In this document: one piece after another, positions 1 to 5,046 of the stretch
Numbering within the stretch: position 1 is the stretch's first letter
Layout of the letters: each line of letters opens with the position of its first letter
DNA from: an uncultured bacterium
Lineage (GTDB): Bacteria > Verrucomicrobiota > Kiritimatiellia > RFP12 > UBA1067
NCBI GenBank assembly: GCA_902779075.1
Contig: CACZAK010000383.1
Location: forward strand, 1-5,046
Length of the DNA: 5,046 bases
Direction of reading: 5' to 3'
Translations under genes and position numbers: made by a program
Notes under the pieces: model-generated
Database searches by the model: none
The model's input: the letters and a program-made list of their open reading frames with translations, nothing else
What the model was told of the DNA's origin: nothing

Positions 1-34
1 GACCCCAACCCATCTAGGGTTGACATCGGCAGAC

Positions 35-63
35 ATTGTATCAGACTTAAGAACGTGGTGCAA
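35..63 (-). promoter_or_regulatory. Possible sigma-70 promoter reading off the left edge
   Basis: On the minus strand a -35-like TTGCAC (58-63) is followed after exactly 17 nt by TACAAT (35-40), one base away from the -10 consensus, with TG-A just before it as in an extended -10. The -35 matches the consensus at only three of six bases. It lies just beyond the terminator of the ATPase gene, so it would start a separate minus-strand transcript whose gene lies outside the window. A chance match is quite possible. Confidence 0.25.
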
Positions 64-68
64 GAGGG

Positions 69-114
69 AAAATAAAAAATCCAACAGCCCTAAATTTTGC
101 GCTGTTCTTTTTTT
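69..114. terminator. Probable bidirectional Rho-independent terminator
   Basis: AACAGC (83-88) pairs perfectly with GCTGTT (101-106) around a 12-nt loop. On the plus strand the stem is followed by C and seven T (108-114). On the minus strand it is followed by GG and an ATTTTTTATTTT tract (the complement of 69-80). The site lies about 70 bp beyond the ATPase stop codon, so it most likely ends the minus-strand ATPase transcript. It could also stop a plus-strand gene entering from the left. The stem is only 6 bp with a large loop, so efficiency may be moderate. Confidence 0.6.
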
Positions 115-126
115 CTGCGCCTCTGC

Positions 127-145
127 GTGAGATTACGGCGCGGGC
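127..145 (+). repeat. Inverted 19-mer, left copy
   Basis: GTGAGATTACGGCGCGGGC matches the reverse complement of 1935-1953 at 18 of 19 bases; the single difference is G131, which is T in the other copy. The pair encloses the ATPase gene, its promoter, the 33-bp array and the truncated gene end. The similarity stops abruptly on both sides, and I see no matching short direct repeats outside the pair. It may be a terminal inverted repeat or two members of a dispersed intergenic repeat family. Confidence 0.55.
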
Positions 146-175
146 GGCGGCGGGTCGCTGACGTTTCAGTAGCCG

Positions 176-1498
176 CTACAAGAACATCGTCATGTAGTGC
201 GGCAGCGTTATCTTCTTGCCGACCCGTCCGACGTTTCCGCGAATGAACTTGTAGCCGACCTGAACGTCATCGCTCTCCAGAAGCCTGTCGAACGACTCGG
301 ACGTCGTGTGGCCGGCCTTGACTTCGATGGGAATGACCGCCCCGTCGCGCTCTATGAGGAAGTCTATCTCGCCGACGGACGAGTTCCTCTGGTGGTAGCA
401 GGGTTCGTAGCCGCGTGCGACGAGCTGCTGGATGACCGCGTTCTCGTACAGCCCGCCCTTGGCGAAGCCCTTGATCGTGTTGTCCACAATCGTTTTCTTG
501 ACCTCGAACCCCATCATGGAGGTCAGGATTCCGACATCCGAGACGTACATCTTGAAGCAGTCGTCCGTGCGGTACACGTTCAGCGGCATCGAGGGCGCGG
601 TCGTGTTGAAGCACTGGATGCCGAGCGCGGACTCCCGCAGCCATGCGACAGAGTTCCCGAACTTGCGCGCTGAACCCCCGCTGCCAACTTCGGAATACTT
701 GAACTTCTTGTTCTCGCGGGCGAGCTGCGACGGCAGCGAAAGGTAGCAGGCACGGACTTTGGGCTTTTCCGCCCGAGCCGCGTAGCGCGCGATGTCGTCG
801 AGGTTGGAGTTCTTGATCCGCTCCTGCACCTTGTACGCCTGCGAGAAGCTGTTGCCCTCGATGAACGAGGACACGACCTCCGGCATCCCGCCGACTGCGA
901 TGTACTCCCTGAACAGGGAGAGGAACTTCTCGTTGATCGAGGAATCGACGGCCGTCAGCGAGTCGAACGACTCGCGCAGGATTCCAACGGCGCCCTCGCC
1001 GTAGCCGAGCGCCCAGAGGAACTCCTCGAAGTCCATCGGACGCATGAAGACCTGGTTCTCGTAGCCGACGGGGATGGACTCCTTCGCCCGCTCCTTTTCA
1101 AGCCCGTCGTCGAGGAAGTTGATTCCGAGCAGCGAGCCGGACGCAACGACGTCGGCCCTGCCGTCTATGGCTAGGCTCTTGAGCGCCGTGCGCGCCCTTG
1201 GGCAGGCCTGTATCTCGTCGAGGAACACCAGCGTGTCGCCTGGAATGAGTTTGAATCGCGGATAGCGGGCGGTGAATCTCTTGAAGATGACGTCCGCGTC
1301 GAGGTTGTCGCCGAAGCATTCAGCGGCTTCCTTGTTCAAGACGAAATTGAGGTAGAGGTATGAAGAGTAGTTCGCATTGCCGAAGTAGTCGATGATAAAA
1401 GTCTTACCTACCTGCCTTGCGCCCTTGACAAGCAGGCATTCCTGTCCATGATTGGACTTCCACTCCAGAAGGGAGTCGTAGAACTTGCGTTTTAGCAT
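176..1498 (-). CDS. AAA-family ATPase with DUF4143 region and PD-(D/E)XK-like motif
   Basis: Complete 440-residue protein, a normal length for ATPases with an N-terminal AAA_14-type domain and a C-terminal DUF4143 region. Walker A is GARQVGKT (residues 26-33). Walker B is LVFLDEIQ (90-97) with D94 and E95 as the Mg and catalytic positions. A sensor-1-like VVASGSLLG follows at 117-125. Other typical family segments are MRPMDFEEFL (152-161), AVGGMPEVV (201-209) and YVSDVGIL (318-325). Near the C-terminus GEIDFLI (376-382) and IPIEVKAG (389-396) supply D379 and E392-x-K394, the core of a PD-(D/E)XK nuclease-like motif; E352 in LYENAV could be the additional helix acidic residue. No signal peptide or membrane segment is seen, so it is probably cytoplasmic. 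The start is supported by AAAGGAG (1504-1510) five nt upstream and by a promoter just behind it. The cellular role of this family is not settled; ATP binding is secure, nuclease activity is inference. It stands as a single-gene transcript, with a terminator about 70 bp downstream. Confidence 0.93.
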   Translation of the reverse strand: MLKRKFYDSLLEWKSNHGQECLLVKGARQVGKTFIIDYFGNANYSSYLYLNFVLNKEAAECFGDNLDADVIFKRFTARYPRFKLIPGDTLVFLDEIQACPRARTALKSLAIDGRADVVASGSLLGINFLDDGLEKERAKESIPVGYENQVFMRPMDFEEFLWALGYGEGAVGILRESFDSLTAVDSSINEKFLSLFREYIAVGGMPEVVSSFIEGNSFSQAYKVQERIKNSNLDDIARYAARAEKPKVRACYLSLPSQLARENKKFKYSEVGSGGSARKFGNSVAWLRESALGIQCFNTTAPSMPLNVYRTDDCFKMYVSDVGILTSMMGFEVKKTIVDNTIKGFAKGGLYENAVIQQLVARGYEPCYHQRNSSVGEIDFLIERDGAVIPIEVKAGHTTSESFDRLLESDDVQVGYKFIRGNVGRVGKKITLPHYMTMFL

Positions 1499-1503
1499 TG
1501 TTT

Positions 1504-1551
1504 CTCCTTTGTTTCGGAGCGCATTTTAGCAAATTCGCGCTGAGGTGTCAA
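1504..1551 (-). promoter_or_regulatory. Sigma-70 promoter and Shine-Dalgarno site of the ATPase gene
   Basis: On the minus strand a perfect -35 TTGACA (1546-1551) and a -10 TAAAAT (1523-1528) are separated by exactly 17 nt. Transcription should start near 1516, giving a leader of only about 17 nt. Within it AAAGGAG (1504-1510) lies 5 nt before the ATG at 1498. This is close to the strongest arrangement possible for a housekeeping promoter. The first unit of the 33-bp array begins only 9 bp upstream of the -35 element, so proteins binding the array could affect polymerase. Confidence 0.75.
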
Positions 1552-1559
1552 TTGCGGAT

Positions 1560-1685
1560 GCAACTTTCGAGGGGTAGGATTTTCAGGAACGTGCAACTTT
1601 CAAGGGGTTGGAATCTTTGAAACGCGCAACTTTCAAGGGGTAGGATTGCCGGGAACGCGCAACTTTCAAGGGGTTGCCGGGAGCG
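1560..1685. repeat. Tandem array of four 33-bp units
   Basis: Units begin at 1560, 1593, 1626 and 1659, exactly 33 bp apart. The shared core on the plus strand is GCAACTTTCAAGGGGT followed by A or T and G; unit 1 has one change (TTCGAGGGG). The remaining 15 bp or so of each unit is less conserved but still related, commonly ending GGAACG or GAAACG. Unit 4 looks like unit 3 with AGGAT missing, and similarity fades near 1685. Because 33 is a multiple of three, short minus-strand frames read through it as repeated PLKVAR or PLESC. The array begins directly behind the ATPase promoter and ends at the truncated coding remnant. Possible roles are protein-binding iterons, a regulatory array or a recombination end; none is shown. 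Confidence 0.85.
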
Positions 1686-1808
1686 GTCACGGAGATCGAG
1701 ATCCCGTACCTCGTGTTCGGCGTGGCCGACGAGTCGGCCGCCCACGCGACGGCGGCAAACATGAAAGGACTGATCAGCGATGAAGAGTGCGCCAAATTCC
1801 AGGGCTAA
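1644..1808 (+). pseudogene. 3' end of a truncated protein-coding gene
   Basis: The frame ending in TAA at 1806-1808 reads AVTEIEIPYLVFGVADESAA (1683-1742) and then HATAANMKGLISDEECAKFQ with a final G. From 1686 on, about 34 of 40 codons end in G or C, and the composition looks like a real soluble protein. The frame has no plausible start: the only ATG (1761) is deep inside. Upstream the frame enters the 33-bp array and meets a TAG at 1641-1643, inside array unit 3. The 5' part of the gene therefore appears to be lost or replaced at about 1680, where the array begins. I do not recognise the family. A short genuine gene using an alternative start cannot be excluded, but no ribosome-binding site suggests one. 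Confidence 0.5.
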
Positions 1809-1899
1809 CCTCGACCGCGCTTCTCCGGCAAAGGTGCGGCGGAACGCCGCGCCAAACTACACGTTCTACATGTTCTGCACGGACAAAAGCGAAATCTAA
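1780..1899 (+). CDS. Doubtful 39-codon open frame overlapping the remnant
   Basis: An ATG at 1780 opens a frame ending in TAA at 1897-1899. Its C-terminal part (NAAPNYTFYMFCTDKSEI) looks more protein-like than its N-terminal part. AAAGGA lies at 1764-1769, 10 nt before the ATG, which is rather far for a ribosome-binding site. The frame overlaps the end of the truncated gene in a different frame. It could be a tiny gene, a frameshifted continuation of the same decayed gene, or chance. I recognise no family. Confidence 0.2.
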   Translation: MKSAPNSRANLDRASPAKVRRNAAPNYTFYMFCTDKSEI

Positions 1900-1922
1900 A
1901 GCAACCCCACCTCGTTCCGCAG

Positions 1923-1962
1923 CGTAATATCACAGCCCGCGCCGTAATATCACGGTTCGGAC
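1923..1962. repeat. Two tandem 20-bp units
   Basis: CGTAATATCAC occurs at 1923-1933 and again at 1943-1953, exactly 20 bp apart. The second halves of the units are partly alike (AGCCCGCGC against GGTTCGGAC). The pair ends about 34 bp before the -35 element of the downstream gene, so spacing of roughly two helical turns on one face would suit a DNA-binding regulator. The same sequence contains the right copy of the inverted 19-mer. Confidence 0.5.
1935..1953 (-). repeat. Inverted 19-mer, right copy
   Basis: The complement reads GTGATATTACGGCGCGGGC, matching the left copy at 127-145 at 18 of 19 positions in inverted orientation. By rough reckoning so good a match is unlikely by chance in 5 kb. 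It overlaps the two 20-bp tandem units, so the motif may belong to a wider dispersed family rather than a transposon end. Confidence 0.55.
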
Positions 1963-1996
1963 TGTCCTTTTTCTCCTCAAAACGCCGCGCGGGGGA

Positions 1997-2026
1997 TTGA
2001 CAAATCATAGAAGGATGTGCTATCAT
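1997..2026 (+). promoter_or_regulatory. Extended -10 sigma-70 promoter of the secreted-protein gene
   Basis: A perfect -35 TTGACA (1997-2002) is followed after 18 nt by TATCAT (2021-2026), one base off the -10 consensus. TGC directly before it (2018-2020) forms an extended -10. Transcription should begin near 2033, giving a leader of about 190 nt before the ATG at 2225, long enough for post-transcriptional control. No other promoter-like pair of this quality lies between here and the gene. Confidence 0.65.
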
Positions 2027-2130
2027 ACCGTCCATCTTCTTTGGGATACCAACGACGTTGAACGGGAAATCGCAAATGACGGCAGGACGAAGGCATGGAA
2101 CGGCATCGGAAACGACGCCGCGCACATCTT

Positions 2131-2178
2131 GTTGTCGTACGCTTGCTGTCTTTTCGCGCACGACAGCAAGCGTACAAC
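2131..2178 (+). promoter_or_regulatory. Long hairpin in the 5' leader of the secreted-protein gene
   Basis: GTACGCTTGCTGTC (2137-2150) pairs perfectly over 14 bp with GACAGCAAGCGTAC (2162-2175) around an 11-nt loop. GTT (2131-2133) can add three pairs with AAC (2176-2178) past a 3-nt bulge. No T-tract follows, so it is not an intrinsic terminator. It ends about 46 nt before the start codon and leaves the Shine-Dalgarno region free. It could stabilise the mRNA, bind a protein, or be a palindromic DNA site; no known riboswitch class is recognisable. Confidence 0.6.
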
Positions 2179-2224
2179 AGCAAGAGTTTCACACACCCAA
2201 TCTTCAACAGGAAAGGCAACAAAC

Positions 2225-5046
2225 ATGAAAACAAAGACAATCCGCGCTGCGATTGCGGCAATCTGCGCGGCGGCGGCGGCCTCGGTGTCGCATGCGGCCG
2301 ACCTTGACGCCTACAACTTTCGCTACGACTTTTCGTCGGGCAAGAGGGTGTTCTGCGGCAGCGACTTGGTGCCGGTCGATCCGCTTTCGGATACGACGAT
2401 CGGCAGCAGTAGCAGGGGAGACATGACGGAATCCAGGCCCTTGACGATGTACAATTTCTTGAACGGAAAGGACTGGACGTTTGTGATGTCTGTTCGCCCC
2501 GGCACCACTAACAACGGCGTCATCTTCTCAATCGGCAGAAGAAGCACCAAGTCGCGCAAGGGCATCTCGATTTGCTCATCGTCTGATCCGACAAAATTGA
2601 TTATTGACGAAAATCAGGCTAACGGTTCCAACCAGAAAAGCCGCGTTGCGCAGATAACTCTTGACGAGAGCATAGATGTGTCGAGGGGATTCCATACCGT
2701 TGTCGTCGTGTACAAGAAGCCGGCATCGGGCTATGCCGGGACATATTACTTCTACGTTGACGGCGTTTACCAGAAGAGCCATACGTCGGTTAACTATGCT
2801 TTCGGCGGCGGATTCCAGTTTTGCACCACTGTCTCCGGGAACACGTCCGGCGAGGTGGGGACTGTAAACGATCTCAACGTTGCGTTCCGCGACATGCGCT
2901 TCTACCAGACGGCGTTTACGGCGGAAGATGCGCAGGCGTACGCCGCGCTCTATCCTGCCGACACGTTCCGCCCGAGCGCGTCCATCCGCGCATACGGCGT
3001 GAACTGCATCGACACGGGGTATCTCGTCAAGCCCACCACGCGTATCGCGGCGGACTTCCAGTACACGGAGATTGCAGAACAGGCGCGTATTTTCGGCGAG
3101 CAAGGGGCGTTGGGCTGCCATCTGTACATCAACGGCACCTACAAGGAATTTGCGAGCCTCATCAATGACAGCGCCACTTATACCGGGTCTGCGTTCGGGA
3201 GCGGGGGTAGCGGCAGCGCGAACACCAGCCGCGCTTTTGTGTGGATCAACAGGCAGACCGGCAAGGCCAACCTCTGGCAGCGCAATCCAAACAGGAACAT
3301 CGGCGAGACGCTGAGCGGAACCTGTGCAGCCGATGCGGAAACGAGCATCACCCTGCCGCTTTTCGCGGAATATACGGCAACGGTTACGCAGAGATGGTCA
3401 AAGGCGTTGATTTACTCGATCGACATCCAGGAAAGCGGAACGCCCGTCCATTTCTTCGCGCCGACGACGAACGCAACTGGCGCGGCCGGTTTCAGGGACG
3501 TGATTACCGGCGAATTCAAGGGCGAGTCCATGCCGAGCCCCTCGACCGCGCTTTCCTACACGGCCGGCTTCGGGTCTGCGGACGACTACAAGTACGAGAG
3601 CGGCACGCTCTACGCCAAGGTTTACGCGGCGCCTGACAGCACGGCGAAGGGGAGCGTCGCCGTGCGCGATAGCGAAGACGCCGTCATTGCGCCGGAGTCG
3701 GACGGCTGCTGTTGGATCCCCTACGGAACGAACGTGACGCTGACGGCGACGCCTGCGTCGGGTTACATGTTCACTGGCTGGGCGGGCGACACCCGGGCGA
3801 TAACGGGCGGGAGCGCGTCCGATGCGATTATCACAATCTCCCTCGACCGCGTGGCGCAACTTCGCGCCAACTTCGTGCGCTCGACGAAACCGGTTTCCGC
3901 CTACGCGCAGTCGGGGACGTCGGCGTTTCTCGCCCACTTCGACGGAATCGAGAACGCGGGCGCGGGCATGCACCAGAGCACGGCGTCGACGTGGACCGAC
4001 CTCACGGGCAACAACCTGACGCTGACGAAGACGGGCTCGGCCGGATTCATCAGCGATGCATGGAAGGCGGATGGCAGTAGCTACTTCTCCGCAACGTCGC
4101 AGGCGGTGAAAGATGCGCTGACAGCGAAAACGTTCACGCTCGAGATGGTGATCTCGCATCCCTCCTCCCAGAACGACTACGAGTATTGGGCGTATTTTGG
4201 AGCGGCTAGCGCAACGCGTCACCTTGTTGTCGACTTGCGCAAGAAGGACAGTACAAACAAGCTCGTCCAGGGACTCCAGTATCGTGCCGCCAAATGGAAC
4301 AATGCCGCAAAGGTTCCCGTGAACAGCGGCATGGACTGGAACAAGCGCCAGTACATCGCGGTGGTGTGCAACGGGGACAATGTGGCCACCGCCTATTACG
4401 ACGGCACGAACAAGTTTCATTCCGTGTCCGGAACAACGAATCCGTCATCCACGCAGATTGGCATCGGCGCAAATGGCGCCGACGGCGGATGCAAGGTTTA
4501 CGACGGTTCGCAAATCTGCGCCGTGCGCATGACGTCGCGGGCGCTGAGCGCCGACGAGCTGATGCGGAACTGGTACGTTGATACCCAGCGCTTCAACATG
4601 ACGACCGTGCCGGACGGCTACCGTTTCACCGATGGCGTCCTCGAGGTACGCGTGACGAAGGGCGTTCCCGGGTTCGAGTTTTCGACGGACGGCGGGACGA
4701 GCTGGACGGCAGAAGAGGTGTGGGCGCCGATCAGCGTGGAGCTGACGCTCACCGCGCGGTACGTTGCCGATCCCACGGTGGAGGTTCCGCTTGCGGGTCT
4801 TCCCGACGGTGCAACCGTTTCGGGCAACAGCGTCACGTTCACGCCGTCGCGTCCGTGTGACGTGTCCACCGGCGTGCCGACGCTCGACCTCTCCGGCTCC
4901 GCCGTGTGGGGCGAGGGTGCCTGGCGGATTGGGGAGACCACCGTCGCGGCGCCGACAGGCGGCAGCGCGGTCGTCAACCTGACGGACGGCGACGCCACGC
5001 TGACGCTCGACGAGGACATCGACCTCGGCTCTCTCCGCGTCGTCGG
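2225..5046 (+). CDS. Large secreted LamG-like/InlB-repeat surface protein, 3' end outside window
   Basis: The frame stays open from ATG 2225 to the right edge: 940 codons and no stop. AGGAAAGG (2209-2216) lies 8 nt before the ATG. Residues 1-24 form a Sec signal peptide: MKTKTIR, then an alanine-rich core, then a likely cut at SHA|AD; no convincing lipobox. Residues about 30-244 look like a LamG/concanavalin-like jellyroll (DWTFVMSVRP, YYFYVDGVYQ, then FRDMRFYQTAFT). Residues about 250-435 form another jellyroll-like module with the NCIDTGY (260-266) and VHFFAPTTNATGAAGFRDV (from 408) pattern often seen in gut-bacterial surface proteins. Residues about 474-551 match a divergent InlB B-repeat (GTNVTLTATPASGYMFTGWA, ending LRANF). 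Residues about 566-790 are a further LamG-like domain (AFLAHFDG, then FTLEMVIS, then LSADELMRNWYV). After that come beta-rich segments (GFEFSTDGGTSWTA; ATLTLDEDIDLGSL) that look like the start of further repeats. No catalytic residues are evident. Likely role is adhesion or carbohydrate binding at the cell surface; the anchor must lie beyond the window. Confidence 0.88.
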   Translation, partial: MKTKTIRAAIAAICAAAAASVSHAADLDAYNFRYDFSSGKRVFCGSDLVPVDPLSDTTIGSSSRGDMTESRPLTMYNFLNGKDWTFVMSVRPGTTNNGVIFSIGRRSTKSRKGISICSSSDPTKLIIDENQANGSNQKSRVAQITLDESIDVSRGFHTVVVVYKKPASGYAGTYYFYVDGVYQKSHTSVNYAFGGGFQFCTTVSGNTSGEVGTVNDLNVAFRDMRFYQTAFTAEDAQAYAALYPADTFRPSASIRAYGVNCIDTGYLVKPTTRIAADFQYTEIAEQARIFGEQGALGCHLYINGTYKEFASLINDSATYTGSAFGSGGSGSANTSRAFVWINRQTGKANLWQRNPNRNIGETLSGTCAADAETSITLPLFAEYTATVTQRWSKALIYSIDIQESGTPVHFFAPTTNATGAAGFRDVITGEFKGESMPSPSTALSYTAGFGSADDYKYESGTLYAKVYAAPDSTAKGSVAVRDSEDAVIAPESDGCCWIPYGTNVTLTATPASGYMFTGWAGDTRAITGGSASDAIITISLDRVAQLRANFVRSTKPVSAYAQSGTSAFLAHFDGIENAGAGMHQSTASTWTDLTGNNLTLTKTGSAGFISDAWKADGSSYFSATSQAVKDALTAKTFTLEMVISHPSSQNDYEYWAYFGAASATRHLVVDLRKKDSTNKLVQGLQYRAAKWNNAAKVPVNSGMDWNKRQYIAVVCNGDNVATAYYDGTNKFHSVSGTTNPSSTQIGIGANGADGGCKVYDGSQICAVRMTSRALSADELMRNWYVDTQRFNMTTVPDGYRFTDGVLEVRVTKGVPGFEFSTDGGTSWTAEEVWAPISVELTLTARYVADPTVEVPLAGLPDGATVSGNSVTFTPSRPCDVSTGVPTLDLSGSAVWGEGAWRIGETTVAAPTGGSAVVNLTDGDATLTLDEDIDLGSLRVV

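Noticed and set aside
1..75. Possible C-terminal end of a plus-strand gene ending in TAA at 73-75
   Set aside because: The 24 codons visible (ending NVVQEGK) show no family feature, and a second frame is also open through this stretch to 128-130, so there is no basis for choosing either.
197..673. 158-codon plus-strand open frame
   Set aside because: It lies antisense within the ATPase gene, which has clear family motifs, promoter and ribosome-binding site; this frame has none.
1560..1685. CRISPR-like array of repeats with variable segments
   Set aside because: The conserved core is only about 18 bp, the intervening 15 bp are related to one another rather than unique, there are only four units, and no cas gene is present.
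1548..1795. Minus-strand open frames with repeated PLKVAR or PLESC
   Set aside because: They arise because a 33-bp repeat keeps the frame open. The part upstream of the repeats is antisense to a better coding frame, and no ribosome-binding site is evident.
1836..1850. GCGGCG-GAA-CGCCGC hairpin as a terminator
   Set aside because: The 6-bp stem is perfect but no T-tract follows on either strand, and it lies in GC-rich sequence where such palindromes are common.
2095..2307. 70-codon plus-strand open frame over the leader and gene start
   Set aside because: It overlaps the signal-peptide region of the real gene in another frame, has no ribosome-binding site, and passes through the hairpin.
3398..4420. 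340-codon minus-strand open frame
   Set aside because: It is antisense to the large secreted-protein gene, very rich in arginine and valine, and shows no recognisable domain; it reflects the GC-rich third positions of the true gene.

Overview
The window reads as a piece of a GC-rich genome, probably an uncultured anaerobe of the PVC superphylum (Kiritimatiellota, Lentisphaerota or Verrucomicrobiota) from a gut-like habitat. That placement is inference. It rests on two things: a very large secreted protein built from LamG-like jellyroll modules and a divergent InlB-type repeat, and an AAA/DUF4143 ATPase of the kind common in gut anaerobes. No rRNA, tRNA or other marker gene is present to confirm it.

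Layout. Positions 1-175 hold no complete gene: a possible minus-strand promoter that reads off the left edge, a hairpin with T-tracts on both sides (probable bidirectional terminator), and a 19-base motif whose near-identical inverted copy lies 1.8 kb away. Positions 176-1498 (minus strand) encode a complete 440-residue ATPase with a DUF4143 region and a PD-(D/E)XK-like motif. It has a good Shine-Dalgarno site and a near-consensus sigma-70 promoter. Immediately behind that promoter is a tandem array of four 33-bp units (1560-1685).

The array abuts a stretch (1644-1808, plus strand) that looks strongly coding but has no start, apparently the 3' end of a truncated gene. A second short, doubtful open frame follows (1780-1899), then two tandem 20-bp units (1923-1962), the second half of the inverted 19-mer pair (1935-1953), and a good extended -10 promoter (1997-2026). 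A leader of about 190 nt containing a 14-bp perfect hairpin leads into the second gene.

The second gene runs from 2225 on the plus strand off the right edge, with 940 codons visible. It encodes a Sec-exported modular protein: signal peptide, first LamG-like domain, a second jellyroll-like module, an InlB-like repeat, another LamG-like domain, then the start of beta-rich repeats. It is probably a cell-surface or extracellular adhesion or carbohydrate-binding protein.

The two genes are transcribed divergently from separate promoters about 0.5 kb apart, and nothing links their functions. The most unusual part is the 127-1953 segment. An ATPase with a nuclease-like motif, its promoter, a 33-bp array and a truncated host gene are enclosed by near-identical inverted 19-mers. 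This could be a small mobile cassette, but the sequence alone does not prove it.
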